A DNA stretch of 64,000 nucleotides from Geobacter sp. (GCA_003314535.1 POSG01000017.1:1-64000), one strand, 5' to 3'; counted from the stretch's first letter, positions 35,304-46,417 are shown. Notes: generated by a model from the sequence alone, not told the origin. Numbers and translations: made by a program.

Positions 35304-37850
35304 ATGATTCCTGAGATTCGTTCCACGTTGAAGAAAAGCGCGTGGCTGGCGCTTGGCGGGATACTTGTGCTCTCCGCCGTCACCCTCCTTTTTTTTCGAC
35401 TGCTGAAGACTGACGAAGCAGTTATCCTTACTGCCGAGGAAAAGGCCTGGCTGAAGGCGCATCCCGTCATCCGCCTGGCGCCTGACCCCGACTTCCCGCC
35501 GACCGAATTCCTTGATGCCAACGGAGACTACAGGGGGCTCGCCGCCGACTACGTGGCGCTGCTCCAGAAGCGGCTGGGAATCCGTTTCCAGATCGTGAAA
35601 CCCGGGAACTGGGCTGAGGTGCTCAAAAAAGCCAGGCAGAAGGAAGTCGACGTGATCGCTGCAGTCACGAAGACGCCTGAACGCAGTGAATACCTGCTTT
35701 TTTCCAAGCCCTACCTTGAGTTCCCCGCAGTAATCGTCACACGTGCCAGCTACACGGACCCCCTTAGCCTGCGGAACCTCGTCGGCAAAAAGGTGGACAT
35801 CAAGGCAGGATACGCTGCCCGCTACTACGTGACGACAAATTATCCCCAGATCAAGGTGGACGTTGTCCCCGATATCCGCACCGGCTTGAGGCACGTTTCG
35901 GAGGGAAGCTGCGACGCCATGCTGGAGAACCTCCTCTCCACATCCTACTACATGGAAAAGGAGATCATCCCCAACCTGCGCATTGCCGGTGAAGCCGAAT
36001 TCGTGTACCGCATATCCCTCGGGGTTCGCAACGACTGGCCGGTTTTGCGGGGGATTCTGGACAAGGGCCTTGCCGCGGTTTCCCCGGAAGAGCGAAATGT
36101 CGTCTACCACAAGTGGGTGCCCCTCGGTTCCCACTACTTCCTGATCGACAAGAGCTTGGAGGCGCCGCTGCTCATTGGCGCGGCGGTTGTTCTGCTCGGC
36201 GTCATCCTGGTCTTTTGCTGGAACAGGTCCCTGAAGCGGCAGGTGGACAAGAGGACCCGCGATCTGCATGCGGAACTGGATGAACGCATCCGCATCGAAG
36301 CTGCCTTGCGGGAAAGCGAGGAGAAGTTCCGCGTGCTTGCCGACACCGCTCCCGGTGCGGTCATGCTCTTCCAGGGAGAGCAACAGGTGTACGTCAACAG
36401 GGCATACACCCTGATGACAGGATATTCGGAGCAGGAATGCCTCGCCATGAAATTCTGGGAATTGATCGAACCGGAATACCAGGGGATGGTAAGATCGTAC
36501 GGCTTGTCACGCCTGCAGGGCGAAGAAACTCCTCCACGATACGAAGCGAAATTCCGGGCCCGGGACGGGATATCCAAGTGGATACTGATTTCCGCGGGGA
36601 CGATCCGGTACCGCGGCCGGCCCGCTGGCATTACGTGCATATTCGATGTCACCGAATGCAAGCAGACCGTCGAGGAACTGCACCGTGCCAAGGTGGACCT
36701 GGAACAGCGGGTCAACGAGCGTACTGCGGAACTGCTGCTGAGCATGGAGAAGCTGCGCTTCACCCAGTTCGCCGTGGAAAAGGCCAATGACCAGGCCTTC
36801 TGGCACGGCAGGGATGGGCGCATATGCTACGTCAATGAATCTGCCTGCCGCAGCCTCGGCTATGGCCGCGACGAGCTGATCGGCATGTCGATATCCGATA
36901 TCGACCCTGATTTCACCCAAGACGATTTCACCTTCATGTGGCGTATCTTGCAGGAAAATGGCTCGCATACCTTGGAGCGCATTCATCTGGCGAAGAACGG
37001 CCTGACCTATCCGGTTGAGATCAGGGGGAATTTCGTGGTGTTCGACGGCAACGAGTACCTGTGCTGCTTTGTCAACGACATCTCGGAACGGAAGCGCACC
37101 GAGGAGGCGCTCAGGATGAGCGAGGCCCGCCTGCGCCGTTCCCGCGACGAACTGGAGGACAGGGTCAGGGAACGGACCGGACAGCTTACCAGCCTTGCAG
37201 CGGAACTTTCCCGCGCGGAGGAGCTCGAACGGCGGCGCATCGCGACCGAGCTCCACGACCAGGTAGCCCAGACCCTGGCCCTGAGCAAGATCAAGCTCAA
37301 CTCGCTGCTCCTTTCCGACAAGTGCGGAGACAATCGGGAGGACATCAGGGAGATCGTGGACCATCTCTCTTCGTCCATCGACGAGATCCGATCCCTGACC
37401 TTCCAGTTGAGCCCCCCGATCCTGCACGAGGTAGGGCTTGAAGCGGCGCTGGAATGGCTGGCAGACGAGTACAGGGAAAAATACGGATTGCGGATTGCCT
37501 TTCGCGACGACGGCAGCCCAAAGCCGCTCGAGGAGGAAATCAGGGCCGCGCTGTTCCAGATGTCCCGAGAGCTCCTGGTAAATGTCGTCAAGCACGCGCA
37601 GGCGAAAATCGTCGTGATCGAAACGAGCGCCTTTTCCGGGAGCATCAGGATTCGCATTTCAGATGACGGTGTCGGCTTCGACTCTTCCCATATTTTGCGC
37701 TACGGCAATTCGACTAATTCCTTCGGACTGTTGAATATACATCACCGGATGAACCACCTGGGAGGGGAACTGTCAATCCAGTCCGATCCCGGTAGCGGCA
37801 CCACGGCCACGCTGGAGTGCCCTTGCAGCGTGGCCGGAAAAACTTGTTAA
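35304..37850 (+). CDS. Sensor histidine kinase with periplasmic solute-binding domain, two PAS domains and NarL-type kinase core
   Basis: The 848-residue protein has an N-terminal membrane helix (about 12-32). A periplasmic type-3 solute-binding domain covers about 45-275 (IRLAPDPDFPPTEFLDANG, typical of amino-acid-binding proteins), and a second membrane helix lies near 287-305. Two PAS domains follow (about 335-455 and 490-605), then a HisKA_3 domain with the phospho-His in RIATELHDQVAQ near residue 650, and an HATPase (DDGVGFD, GLLNI). The periplasmic domain probably binds a small solute and signals across the membrane. The response regulator gene follows 12 bp later, so they form one two-component operon. 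Confidence 0.9.
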   Translation: MIPEIRSTLKKSAWLALGGILVLSAVTLLFFRLLKTDEAVILTAEEKAWLKAHPVIRLAPDPDFPPTEFLDANGDYRGLAADYVALLQKRLGIRFQIVKPGNWAEVLKKARQKEVDVIAAVTKTPERSEYLLFSKPYLEFPAVIVTRASYTDPLSLRNLVGKKVDIKAGYAARYYVTTNYPQIKVDVVPDIRTGLRHVSEGSCDAMLENLLSTSYYMEKEIIPNLRIAGEAEFVYRISLGVRNDWPVLRGILDKGLAAVSPEERNVVYHKWVPLGSHYFLIDKSLEAPLLIGAAVVLLGVILVFCWNRSLKRQVDKRTRDLHAELDERIRIEAALRESEEKFRVLADTAPGAVMLFQGEQQVYVNRAYTLMTGYSEQECLAMKFWELIEPEYQGMVRSYGLSRLQGEETPPRYEAKFRARDGISKWILISAGTIRYRGRPAGITCIFDVTECKQTVEELHRAKVDLEQRVNERTAELLLSMEKLRFTQFAVEKANDQAFWHGRDGRICYVNESACRSLGYGRDELIGMSISDIDPDFTQDDFTFMWRILQENGSHTLERIHLAKNGLTYPVEIRGNFVVFDGNEYLCCFVNDISERKRTEEALRMSEARLRRSRDELEDRVRERTGQLTSLAAELSRAEELERRRIATELHDQVAQTLALSKIKLNSLLLSDKCGDNREDIREIVDHLSSSIDEIRSLTFQLSPPILHEVGLEAALEWLADEYREKYGLRIAFRDDGSPKPLEEEIRAALFQMSRELLVNVVKHAQAKIVVIETSAFSGSIRIRISDDGVGFDSSHILRYGNSTNSFGLLNIHHRMNHLGGELSIQSDPGSGTTATLECPCSVAGKTC

Positions 37851-37862
37851 GAGGTACATGCC

Positions 37863-38513
37863 ATGACCATCAGGATTTTGCTGGCAGATGACCACAAGAT
37901 CGTACGGGAGGGGCTGGTTGCTCTGCTGGAAAAGGAAAGCGACATCGAAGTGATAGCGGTTGCAGAAGACGGGAGGACAGCGGTGCAAATCGCGCAGGAC
38001 CTCCTTCCGGATGTGGCGGTCATCGACATCGGGATGCCGGGCATGAACGGCATCGAGACAACGCGCTGCATCACCGTGGAAAACCCGGAAACCAGGGTCC
38101 TCATCCTGTCGATGCATTCGGCCAGGCGCTACGTGCTCGATGCGCTGTCGGCGGGGGCGAAGGGGTATATCCTGAAGGATTGCGCCTCGGAGGAACTGGC
38201 GCGGGCGCTGAGGATCGTCGCCGGGGACGAGACCTACCTCAGCCCGAAAATCGCCGGCGTCCTGGTCAAGGACTGCGTGAACCTGCTGCCGGAACAGGGC
38301 GCGGAGTACGCTGCGCTCCTTTCCAGGCGGGAGCGGGAAGTGCTCCAGCTCATCGCCGAGGGCCATAACACCAAGGAGATTGCCTTCATGCTCCAAGTGA
38401 GCATCAAGACCGTCGAAACGCACCGCCAGCAGCTGATGAAGAAACTCGATTTGCAGAGCGTGGCGGGGCTCACCCGTTATGCGATACGCGAAGGCCTGTC
38501 CCCGCTGGATTAG
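37863..38513 (+). CDS. NarL/FixJ-family response regulator
   Basis: The 216-residue protein has a receiver domain (LLADDHKIVREGL at the start, phospho-Asp in VAVIDIGMPGMNG near residue 55, Lys in GYILKD) and a LuxR-type DNA-binding domain (LSRREREVLQLIAEGHNTKE, then IAFMLQVSIKTVETHR). GAGG precedes the ATG. It should be phosphorylated by the kinase encoded immediately upstream and act as a transcription factor. Its target genes are not evident; the chemotaxis receptor downstream is one possibility. Confidence 0.93.
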   Translation: MTIRILLADDHKIVREGLVALLEKESDIEVIAVAEDGRTAVQIAQDLLPDVAVIDIGMPGMNGIETTRCITVENPETRVLILSMHSARRYVLDALSAGAKGYILKDCASEELARALRIVAGDETYLSPKIAGVLVKDCVNLLPEQGAEYAALLSRREREVLQLIAEGHNTKEIAFMLQVSIKTVETHRQQLMKKLDLQSVAGLTRYAIREGLSPLD

Positions 38514-38802
38514 GCCTTCCAGAGACCTTTCCGTTTCCTGCAGGGTATTTTCCCCCCCTTTCTCAGGTATTCCCTGATTCAGCATCCCATCCAAAGTGCG
38601 ATACATACCTTATCTTCCCGCAAGTAGCGGATGATGCCGGCTCAGCTACATGCTGCCGGCAGTGGCGGTTTCCTTTCGTCTCGCTGGCTTCAAGGCATGA
38701 AGGCCCCTTCTTGGCGTCATGCCCTATGCTTGCAGAGAAGCATTACGCACACGCATCAACTTGAAAGAATGCTGAGGTTTACATTACGTCAGGGAGGCTT
38801 CG

Positions 38803-40407
38803 ATGAAGATTCGGACGCAGTTCATTTCGGTAAACATCCTCGTAGTGACATTGGCGCTGGCGACTGCCATCACCATCTGTCTGACCGAGTTCAGGAGCGT
38901 GCTGGGCCAGCAGGCCATCGCTTCCCAGGAAGCCCGCATCAAGACTTTCAGGGAGCTCTTGAAAATTCATGGCGGTGAATTTTCCCTGCAAGACGGGAAG
39001 CTGCTGGCTGGTGCCCATGTCCTGAACGGCGACAATACCATTCCCGACAAGCTCAAAGAGCTGACCGGAGGCACGGCCACCATTTTCATGAACGACCTGC
39101 GGATTGCGACAAACGTGGTCAAGGAAGACGGCAGCAGGGCAGTTGGAACCAGGCTCCAGGGACCGGCCCGTGACGCGCTGTTCAGGGAAGGGAAGGCCTA
39201 CCGGGGCGAGGCGGAAATCCTGGGAGTAACTTATTTCACAGCCTACGACCCGATCAGGGATACCAGCGGGCGAGTCATCGGCGCTCTTTATACCGGCGTC
39301 AAGAAGAGCATATTCCTCGGATCATACGAAAGGCTGCAAACCATGGCCATACTCCTTACCCTGGTCATACTGGCGCTCTCGGCAGCCATCAACTGGCGTT
39401 TTGTACGGCGCACGTTTGCTCCCCTCAACAGGATGCACGACGTAATGCTCACCGCGGAACGGGACGGCGACCTGACTAGGAGGCTTGATTACCGGAAAAA
39501 GAACGAAGTGGGGGAGATGTGTGAGTCTTTCAACAGCTTCCTGGACAAGCTCTCGGAAATAATTTCCCACATCACGGTGTCTGCCGACTGCCTGGCATCG
39601 TCGGCTTCCCAAGTGCTTTCTTCTGCAGAGATGATGGCCACCAGCGCCGAGGAGGTTGCGGCACAGGCGGCGACGGTCGCCGTGGCCAGCGAGGAAATGG
39701 CTGCAACGGCAAACGATGTGGCCGGCAGCTGTCTCCTGGCGTCTGAGAGTTCACAGAAAGCAAGCGGTTCTGCCGAGTCAGGGTCGGTCGTGGTCAACGA
39801 AACCATGGAGGTCATCAACCGAATTTCTTCGGGGGTCAGGGACACGGCGGCCAATATCCAGGCGCTGGGGAACCGTTCGGAAGAAATCGGGCGGATCGTC
39901 GAAACGATCGAGGAAATAGCCGACCAGACGAACCTCTTGGCGCTCAATGCCGCCATCGAAGCCGCACGGGCCGGCGAGCAGGGGCGAGGATTCGCCGTAG
40001 TTGCCGATGAAGTCCGCGCTCTGGCCGAGAGAACCACCAAGGCGACAAAGGAGATCGGCAACACCATCAAGCTGATACAGAACGAAACGAAGAACGCGGT
40101 TGCGCTCATGCAGGGTGAGGTCAAACAGGCGGAACAGGCCACACAGGAAGCTGCAAAGTCCGGCGAAGCCCTCGGCGACATCCTGGAACAGATCCAGGCC
40201 GTTACCCTGCAGGTAAGCCAGATCGCTACTGCCGCGGACCAGCAGACAGCCACCACGGGGGAAATCAGCAGCAACATCCAGCAGATAACCGACGTCGTCC
40301 AGGAGACGGCCAAGGGAGCTCAGGAATCGGCGACAGCGGCAAACCAGCTTTCCGGCATGGCGGGAGAACTTCAGGCACTGGTGCGGCGCTTCCGCCTCCA
40401 AGCCTGA
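38803..40407 (+). CDS. Methyl-accepting chemotaxis protein with single Cache sensor domain
   Basis: The 534-residue protein has membrane helices at about 8-28 and 183-200 around a periplasmic domain of about 150 residues. The pattern [18 protein letters not shown] and [20 protein letters not shown] fits a single-Cache (Cache_3-like) sensor. A HAMP domain (about 201-255) and the cytoplasmic signalling region follow, with the tip [20 protein letters not shown] and [18 protein letters not shown]. It lacks a CheR-binding C-terminal pentapeptide. GGGAGG precedes the ATG. It probably senses a small organic acid or similar ligand; the ligand is not predictable. Confidence 0.92.
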   Translation: MKIRTQFISVNILVVTLALATAITICLTEFRSVLGQQAIASQEARIKTFRELLKIHGGEFSLQDGKLLAGAHVLNGDNTIPDKLKELTGGTATIFMNDLRIATNVVKEDGSRAVGTRLQGPARDALFREGKAYRGEAEILGVTYFTAYDPIRDTSGRVIGALYTGVKKSIFLGSYERLQTMAILLTLVILALSAAINWRFVRRTFAPLNRMHDVMLTAERDGDLTRRLDYRKKNEVGEMCESFNSFLDKLSEIISHITVSADCLASSASQVLSSAEMMATSAEEVAAQAATVAVASEEMAATANDVAGSCLLASESSQKASGSAESGSVVVNETMEVINRISSGVRDTAANIQALGNRSEEIGRIVETIEEIADQTNLLALNAAIEAARAGEQGRGFAVVADEVRALAERTTKATKEIGNTIKLIQNETKNAVALMQGEVKQAEQATQEAAKSGEALGDILEQIQAVTLQVSQIATAADQQTATTGEISSNIQQITDVVQETAKGAQESATAANQLSGMAGELQALVRRFRLQA

Positions 40408-40489
40408 GAGATGCCCGCAGGGCGCCGTGAATCCGACTGTCTGCGCGGCGCCTGCAGAGAACCAAATGAGGTGGCGTAAGGAAATTCAC

Positions 40490-43400
40490 ATGATCAACGA
40501 CAGAATGGCATTGAGCATCTCAGTGGTCTACCTCGGCATTGCATCTTTGTGGATTTATTGCACCGACAGGCTTCTGCCCGGATTTGCCACGACAACAACG
40601 CAAATTACGACAATTGCCACATATAAAGGATTGTTTTTCATTGCTGCAACTTCGCTCTTTCTCTATCTGTCATTGCGCTATTTCGCCAAGGGGATCTGCA
40701 ACCGGTGCCTTTCCCTGCTGGAAACCGTTGACGACGCGGTTTTCATCTACGACCTCGACTCCGGATCCATCCTCGATGCGAACAGGAAGGCGTGCGAGAT
40801 CTTCGGCTATGGCTGCGCGTCCCAGCAAACGGATGCCCCCCCTGCAGGCAAGCATGAATCCCGGACGGGTTGGAGCGAACCGTCCGAGTGGTTCGGAAAG
40901 GCCGCAGCGGGCGGCCGGGAAACGTTCGAATGCCAAATCATGAAAACGGACGGATGCCTGGCCTGGTTCGAGGTCAGGCTGCATAAGGCGGCCGTCAACG
41001 GCATTCCGCGGTTGATTGCAGTGGCCCGGGACATCTCGGAGCGCAAACGTTCGGAGCGTTCACTCGCGCGGTGCAACCGCACTCTCAGAATGCTGCAGAC
41101 CTGCAACGAGGTTCTGGTCCGTGCGCGGAGTGAGCAGGAACTGTTCGAAACCGTATGCAAGACAATCGTCGAAGACGGATTTTACCGCTATGCCTGGGTG
41201 GGGCTGGCCGAGCACGATGCCGACAAGGGAATCCATCCTGTGGCCCATGCAGGGTTCGGCTTCAAATCCTCGACAATGACGGGTCTTACCTGGAACGACG
41301 AAGATCGGGGGAGAGGGCCCACCAGCGCCGCTATCCGCGAACGTGTGCCCTGCCTGGTGCGGGATGCACGTAACGACGTGCGCTTCCTCCCGTGGAGGGA
41401 AGAGGCACATCGTAACGGCTACCAGTCGGTGCTGTCGGTTCCCCTGATGCAGGGAGGCACGGTTCTTGGAGCTTTGACCGTCTGCGCATCCGAGGCCGAT
41501 GCTTTTGATAACGAGGAAACGGATCTCATGATCCAGCTTGCCGGGGACATGGCATACGGCATCGCTTCGTTGAAGACCGCCGCGGAACGGCGGCACATCG
41601 AGAATATCCTGGTAAAGACCACGCAGAATCTCGCCGAAGCCCAGTCCATAGCCTTGCTCGGCAGCTGGGAGTACGACCTGGAGACCGATGAGGAATACCG
41701 CTCAGAGGAGTTCTTCAGGATACTCGGCCTTGCGCCCCGGGAAAGCGGCCGGGCGACGGACTCGGTATTCGATTACATCCATCCGGATGACCGGGAACGC
41801 GTGTTGCGGAAGATCACGGCAACACTGGAAGCCGGCCAGCCCTACGACGTGGAGTACCGCATCATCAGGGCGGATGGTTCCGAAAGGCTCCTTCACGCCA
41901 AGGGCAAATCCCAGCAGGATGGCGCCGGCAAAACAACGAAATTTATCGGTACGGCATTGGATATCACCGAGCGCAAACTGGCTGACACGGCCCTCAGGGA
42001 AAGCGAACACCGCTTCAGATCACTCGTGGAAACGACCACGGACTGGATCTGGGAAATGGATGAAAACTCGGTCTACGTTTACTCGAGCCCGAAGGTCCGG
42101 GACCTTCTCGGCTACGAGGCAGAGGAGGTCATCGGCAAAACCCCCTTCGATTTCATGCATCCCCAGGATGCGCAACGGCTGGCGGAGGTCTTCGCCCAAC
42201 TGAAGGAAAAGCGGCAGCCCATCATTGCCCTGGAGAACATCAACATCCACAAGGACGGCAGCCTGGTGACCATCGAAACCAGCGGAATGCCGATTTTCGA
42301 CGAACAGGGCGCATTCTGCGGCTATCGCGGCATTGACCGTGACGTGACCGACCGCAAGAAGCTCGAGGAAAAGTACCTCCAGGCGCAGAAGATGGAGGCT
42401 GTCGGGCAGTTGGCCGGCGGCATCGCCCACGACTTCAACAACATCCTCACCGCGGTCATCGGCTTCCAGCACCTGCTGATGCAGATCATCGAGGGCGAAA
42501 AGCCCCGCCATTACGCCAGCCAGGTCCTGCTGCTCGCCGAGAAGGCCTCGAACCTGACACGGGATTTGCTGACCATAAGCAGAAAGCAGGCTATCCAGCC
42601 CAAGCAGATGGACGTGAATGAAACGATCACCAGGATCGGCAAGATTCTCAAGCGTCTCATCGGCGAGGACATCGAGCTGCACATCGGGCTGCACGAGGAA
42701 TCGCTGCCGATACTGGCGGTGACGGGGCATCTGGAGCAGGTATTGATGAACCTGGCCACCAATGCCCGTGACGCCATGCCGGAAGGGGGAATGCTGACCA
42801 TCAAGACCGAAACCGTCAGTATCGATCGGTATTTCGTGCTGATGCATCGGCAGGGTGTAGCGGGCAGGTATGCTCTCATCTCCTTTTCGGACACGGGGAC
42901 GGGCATGGACGAAGCGACCCGGCTGAGGGTATTCGAACCGTTCTTCACCACCAAGGAAGTGGGAAAAGGAACCGGGCTCGGACTTTCAACGGTCTATGGA
43001 ATCGTCCACCAGCATGGCGGTTTCGTCACCGTCTACAGCGAGCCCGGAGAAGGGACGACGTTCCGCATCTATCTTCCCCTTGCGGAAACCGGAGCGCCGG
43101 AGCCCTGCGACGTCAGGGGCGGCCTGTTTCCGCCCAACGGACGGGAAACCGTGCTTCTGGCGGAAGACGAGCCGGAAGTCCGCCAGGTCATCAGTTCGCT
43201 GCTGAGCAGTAACGGCTACCGCGTCGTACTGGCGGTTGACGGCGATGATGCGGTCGAGCGTTACCTTGAATGTGGAGACGATATCGATCTGCTGATCCTT
43301 GATGTCATCATGCCGAAGAAAAACGGCAAACAGGTCTATGATATCATCAGCCGGGCGAGAACGGACATAAAGACCATTTTCGTCAGCGGCTACACAGCCG

Positions 43401-43564
43401 ATATAGTCGAACAGAAGGGGATTCCCGAAACCTGCCACCTGGTGTCGAAGCCTTTCTCACCCCATGATTTTCTCTGGAAAGTCCGAGAAGTGCTTGACGG
43501 ATTCTCCGGGCTCGTGCCGGAAGCCCCCGTGGCGTCAGCGGAGGGACGAACGGCAACCCCTTGA
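40490..43564 (+). CDS. Hybrid sensor histidine kinase (PAS-GAF-PAS-PAS-HisKA-HATPase-REC)
   Basis: Starting at ATG 40490 (AAGGAAA upstream) the protein has 1024 residues. Two membrane helices (about 8-28 and 42-62) leave almost no periplasmic loop. A PAS domain (about 75-185), a GAF domain (about 205-370) and two further PAS domains (about 380-500 and 507-625) follow. HisKA carries the phospho-His in [13 protein letters not shown] near residue 646, the HATPase covers about 735-860, and a terminal receiver has its Asp in [13 protein letters not shown] near residue 939. It senses intracellular or membrane-near signals. No separate regulator gene follows, so output goes to an unlinked partner. 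Confidence 0.9.
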   Translation: MINDRMALSISVVYLGIASLWIYCTDRLLPGFATTTTQITTIATYKGLFFIAATSLFLYLSLRYFAKGICNRCLSLLETVDDAVFIYDLDSGSILDANRKACEIFGYGCASQQTDAPPAGKHESRTGWSEPSEWFGKAAAGGRETFECQIMKTDGCLAWFEVRLHKAAVNGIPRLIAVARDISERKRSERSLARCNRTLRMLQTCNEVLVRARSEQELFETVCKTIVEDGFYRYAWVGLAEHDADKGIHPVAHAGFGFKSSTMTGLTWNDEDRGRGPTSAAIRERVPCLVRDARNDVRFLPWREEAHRNGYQSVLSVPLMQGGTVLGALTVCASEADAFDNEETDLMIQLAGDMAYGIASLKTAAERRHIENILVKTTQNLAEAQSIALLGSWEYDLETDEEYRSEEFFRILGLAPRESGRATDSVFDYIHPDDRERVLRKITATLEAGQPYDVEYRIIRADGSERLLHAKGKSQQDGAGKTTKFIGTALDITERKLADTALRESEHRFRSLVETTTDWIWEMDENSVYVYSSPKVRDLLGYEAEEVIGKTPFDFMHPQDAQRLAEVFAQLKEKRQPIIALENINIHKDGSLVTIETSGMPIFDEQGAFCGYRGIDRDVTDRKKLEEKYLQAQKMEAVGQLAGGIAHDFNNILTAVIGFQHLLMQIIEGEKPRHYASQVLLLAEKASNLTRDLLTISRKQAIQPKQMDVNETITRIGKILKRLIGEDIELHIGLHEESLPILAVTGHLEQVLMNLATNARDAMPEGGMLTIKTETVSIDRYFVLMHRQGVAGRYALISFSDTGTGMDEATRLRVFEPFFTTKEVGKGTGLGLSTVYGIVHQHGGFVTVYSEPGEGTTFRIYLPLAETGAPEPCDVRGGLFPPNGRETVLLAEDEPEVRQVISSLLSSNGYRVVLAVDGDDAVERYLECGDDIDLLILDVIMPKKNGKQVYDIISRARTDIKTIFVSGYTADIVEQKGIPETCHLVSKPFSPHDFLWKVREVLDGFSGLVPEAPVASAEGRTATP

Positions 43565-43689
43565 TGATTTATTCAAACTAAATTACTGCCAAAACTATTT
43601 ATTGAAAATAAAACTGCCGCGTGGTAAAAAACGATCATCTGTGCAACGAATGCCGCACAGGATCTGTTTCCAGGATTGCAACGGCAGCC

Positions 43690-44226
43690 ATGAGCACGAA
43701 ACTGATCGACATAACAAAACAGCTCACGTCATTTCTCGACACTTCTGCATCCAGTATCGTCCTCAAGGAAACCAACGGCATTTCAGGCATATCCATCATC
43801 GAGGCGCATGTACAGAAACTTCGGGTCGAAACGGATCGATCCGGGAGATTCGTGCTGGCCGCACGCACGGGTAGCGACTTCAACTGTATCAACATCGTGA
43901 ACGTGGCCGTGGCGGAACGAAATCGCCGCAGGGGCCTTTTCACCGATTTCCTGGAACTGCTGGAGGGCTTCGACTACGGCTCCTGCCCGGGAAACGGATC
44001 GGATTTCCATGTCCGGGTGGGAAATGTCATGAATCCCGTGCTTGATGAGTTCCTGCCGAAAAAAGGTTATTCGAGGATCCGGTCAGGGAACGATTCCCAT
44101 TTTTCCTACCTCAAAATCGTCAGGATGAACAGGGAAGGCGAAAGACCATCAACGGTTGCCGGGCCCGAACTGATGCCGTTACGGGATGAAACATGCCCGG
44201 TACTGCCAAAGCACGCGGATGCCTGA
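43690..44226 (+). CDS. GNAT-fold-like protein, probable N-acetyltransferase relative
   Basis: With ATG 43690 the protein has 178 residues. The central part reads CINIVNVAVAERNRRRGLFTDFLELLE, which resembles the strand, (R/Q)-x-x-G-x and helix of GNAT acetyltransferases that bind acetyl-CoA. VRVGNVMNPVLDEFLPKKGYSRI is like the strand-helix ending in a GY turn. The first 60 residues do not match a known domain. A GTG at 43621 is an alternative start. It follows the hybrid kinase on the same strand, and the neighbours suggest no substrate. Confidence 0.55.
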   Translation: MSTKLIDITKQLTSFLDTSASSIVLKETNGISGISIIEAHVQKLRVETDRSGRFVLAARTGSDFNCINIVNVAVAERNRRRGLFTDFLELLEGFDYGSCPGNGSDFHVRVGNVMNPVLDEFLPKKGYSRIRSGNDSHFSYLKIVRMNREGERPSTVAGPELMPLRDETCPVLPKHADA

Positions 44227-44261
44227 CTTGACAGGCGCACTGCATCTGCTTGGCAAGAAAC

Positions 44262-44300
44262 GGCCGGTCTGCCGGGGACAACTCCCTTGGCAGGCCGGCC
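44262..44300. terminator. Bidirectional terminator between convergent genes
   Basis: GGCCGGTCTGCC (44262-44273) pairs with GGCAGGCCGGCC (44289-44300) with one G-T wobble, followed by TTCGGTTTT on the plus strand. It serves both the GNAT-like gene and the serpin gene. Confidence 0.65.
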
Positions 44301-44336
44301 TTCGGTTTTCACGCCACGGGGCCCTTAACCGTTCAA

Positions 44337-45533
44337 TCACTTGCCCGGGTTGACCATCCTGCCCATGAAAAGTATGGCGCCGCTGTTGTTGTCCCTGATC
44401 ATGAACATGAAGGGATGATCCGCACGGAACACCGTATCGCGATGTGCGGACTTCGTCGTCATTTCGACCGCTGTCGCCGCTGCTGCTTCCGTTCCTTCCT
44501 CATTGACCTCCACGACGGCCTTGTGCTTGATCTGCGATATCCACAGGTCCCCGATGGGCCACCCCATTCCCCTGAAGTCGGCTGTTCCAGCCATGAAGGC
44601 ATCGTTCATGCCCATTTTCTTGCAGGGGCCGACCAGGTCGTAACCGGTTTCGAGCTTGAACCTCGGCAGGAAGAGGAAAACTTTCCGGGGCCGCTGCCGG
44701 TCCAGTCTGGCTAACCACTCGGCAAGCTTTTGATCGTCGACCTGTTTTTCCAGTGCGGCAAGGCCTTCCACATTGTCCGGCAGCAGTACGACCATGGACA
44801 GGTTGTTCCCCTTGTAAGGTAGTGAAATTGCCTGGAAATCCTGCCCGGAGATGATCCTGAAGCTGCCTTCCTGGTACATGAGGGGAACTGTCAACTGTTT
44901 GCCAGCCGACACTTTGAAGGGTGCTTCATGGGTGTCGCTTTTCTTGAACTGGCTCTCCCATACGCCCTTGAAGTATATGGCGTTCAGGAGCACGCAGACG
45001 GAATTGGGGCTGAGTTCTTCCAGTATCTTGTCGATTTTTCCCTCGGTTTTCCGCTTTACCCAGCCGTTGATCTCGGCCAACCCCCCGCGGAAAATCTGGG
45101 CTGCATAATTGTCTTTCAGAATGGCCTTGAACTGGGGGCTCACGTTACCGCCGGTAAGGACCAGACCGTTGGCGATGTTCAGTTTCTGCCCGGTCTTGCC
45201 TGCCGAAGCGGCCAGTTCCCTGTTCAGGGCCTTGAATGCGGGATGCAGCGCGGATTGATCCAGGGAGAAATGAAGGACTTGCTTCATTTCCACTGCCGTG
45301 TTGCCCCGTGCGCCCGCATAGGTCATGCCGAGCGCTGACGAAATGCTGTAGGGCGAAAAGAACAGATTGCCTTCACCAGCGCCAAGCTCGCTGTAAAGTT
45401 TCGCCGCGAAGGAGCTGTTCCCTTTCACGATGCTGTCGACCTGCGGGGCGGCCGCACCCTTTGCGGTCGCAAAACAGGGCACGGAAGAGCAAACAAGCAG
45501 AACTGCCGACAAAAACGCGAACAATCGATTCAT
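44337..45533 (-). CDS. Serpin (secreted serine protease inhibitor)
   Basis: The 398-residue protein starts with a signal peptide (cleavage near residue 23 after CFA) and is a full serpin. Landmarks are NLFFSPYSISSALGMTYAGA, LLNAIYFKGVWESQF, FLPRFKLE, and the reactive-loop hinge EEGTEAAAATAVE with small residues at P15-P9, as inhibitory serpins need. Aligning the hinge with the standard register puts Lys361 at P1 and Ser at P1', predicting a trypsin-like target protease. The breach region HPFMFMIRDNNSGAILFMGR is intact. GGAG precedes the ATG. It should act in the periplasm or outside the cell. Confidence 0.93.
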   Translation of the reverse strand: MNRLFAFLSAVLLVCSSVPCFATAKGAAAPQVDSIVKGNSSFAAKLYSELGAGEGNLFFSPYSISSALGMTYAGARGNTAVEMKQVLHFSLDQSALHPAFKALNRELAASAGKTGQKLNIANGLVLTGGNVSPQFKAILKDNYAAQIFRGGLAEINGWVKRKTEGKIDKILEELSPNSVCVLLNAIYFKGVWESQFKKSDTHEAPFKVSAGKQLTVPLMYQEGSFRIISGQDFQAISLPYKGNNLSMVVLLPDNVEGLAALEKQVDDQKLAEWLARLDRQRPRKVFLFLPRFKLETGYDLVGPCKKMGMNDAFMAGTADFRGMGWPIGDLWISQIKHKAVVEVNEEGTEAAAATAVEMTTKSAHRDTVFRADHPFMFMIRDNNSGAILFMGRMVNPGK

Positions 45534-45828
45534 TTTTATCTCCTTTCCAGAGAGTCACTTTAACATGGAAGTTCTTGTCTGTGACTGAAAACATCGCTGT
45601 CACGCCACTAAGACAACAGGAGAATCACTTTTGTTCCCGGAATTCAATTTTTTTTTCCGGACAACGATCACATGAACGGCATTCGTCACTGTAATCGCCA
45701 TCCTTTCCTGAACGGTGTTTTGACGGGCCGGGATCGTTTCCTCCCGCGGGGCTGCAAGGCAGCTTGGGCTTGCTTTCCCTCCTGTGCGAGATAATCTTTT
45801 CCTGTAAACATGGAAGGAGACGTGAAAA

Positions 45829-46365
45829 ATGAAAATGAAAAAGGGGATTATGCTGCTGCTTTTGTCGGCGTGCATGCTCATGGCGGTTCTCGCCGTGGGG
45901 AAGGAGATGAAAAAGATGTCTTCAGTAACCGTAAGCAGTCCGGAATTTTCTCAAAACGGTCCGATTCCCGCCCGCTTCACCTGTGACGGGCAGGATGTCA
46001 ACCCTCCGCTGCGCTTTGGCAACGTGCCGAATGGCGCAAGGTCCCTCGCACTGATCATGGATGATCCGGATGCACCGGCAGGCACCTGGGTCCACTGGGT
46101 GGCGTGGAACATTCCCCCGGGAATCGGGGAAATCAAAGAAGATTCGGCGCCTGAGGGGATGCGGCAGGGTCTGAACAGCTGGAAGCGGAATTCCTACGGC
46201 GGCCCCTGCCCCCCTTCGGGAACCCACCGGTACTTTTTCAAGATTTACGCACTCGATTCGACCCTGGAACTGCCGTCGTCCACCACCAAGGCGGGACTGG
46301 AAAAAGCGATGAAGGGGCATGTGCTGGGGAGCGGTGAACTGATGGGGACATACCGGAGACACTAG
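45829..46365 (+). CDS. YbhB/YbcL family (PEBP-like) protein, exported
   Basis: The 178-residue protein has an N-terminal hydrophobic segment (about 6-23) and the phosphatidylethanolamine-binding-protein fold. Visible signatures are CDGQDVNPPLRF, MDDPDAPAGTWVHWVAWNIP with the ligand-site Asp and His, and GGPCPPSGTHRYFFKIYALD. GGAGA precedes the ATG. Bacterial members have no clear enzymatic role; some are called Raf kinase inhibitor-like only by homology. It stands alone and converges on the MASE3 kinase gene. Confidence 0.9.
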   Translation: MKMKKGIMLLLLSACMLMAVLAVGKEMKKMSSVTVSSPEFSQNGPIPARFTCDGQDVNPPLRFGNVPNGARSLALIMDDPDAPAGTWVHWVAWNIPPGIGEIKEDSAPEGMRQGLNSWKRNSYGGPCPPSGTHRYFFKIYALDSTLELPSSTTKAGLEKAMKGHVLGSGELMGTYRRH

Positions 46366-46417
46366 CAGCGAAGCTCCGGATTTCAGGCCTTGGCGCGGGC
46401 CTGCCGGCAGTTCGCCA

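Noticed and set aside
35226-36383. 385-codon minus-strand open frame opposite the sensor kinase
   Set aside because: Antisense of the solute-binding and membrane part of the kinase, with no ribosome binding site and no recognisable domain.
45600-45881. 93-codon minus-strand open frame upstream of the YbhB-like gene
   Set aside because: Overlaps the start and ribosome binding site of the YbhB-like gene and has no coding character.
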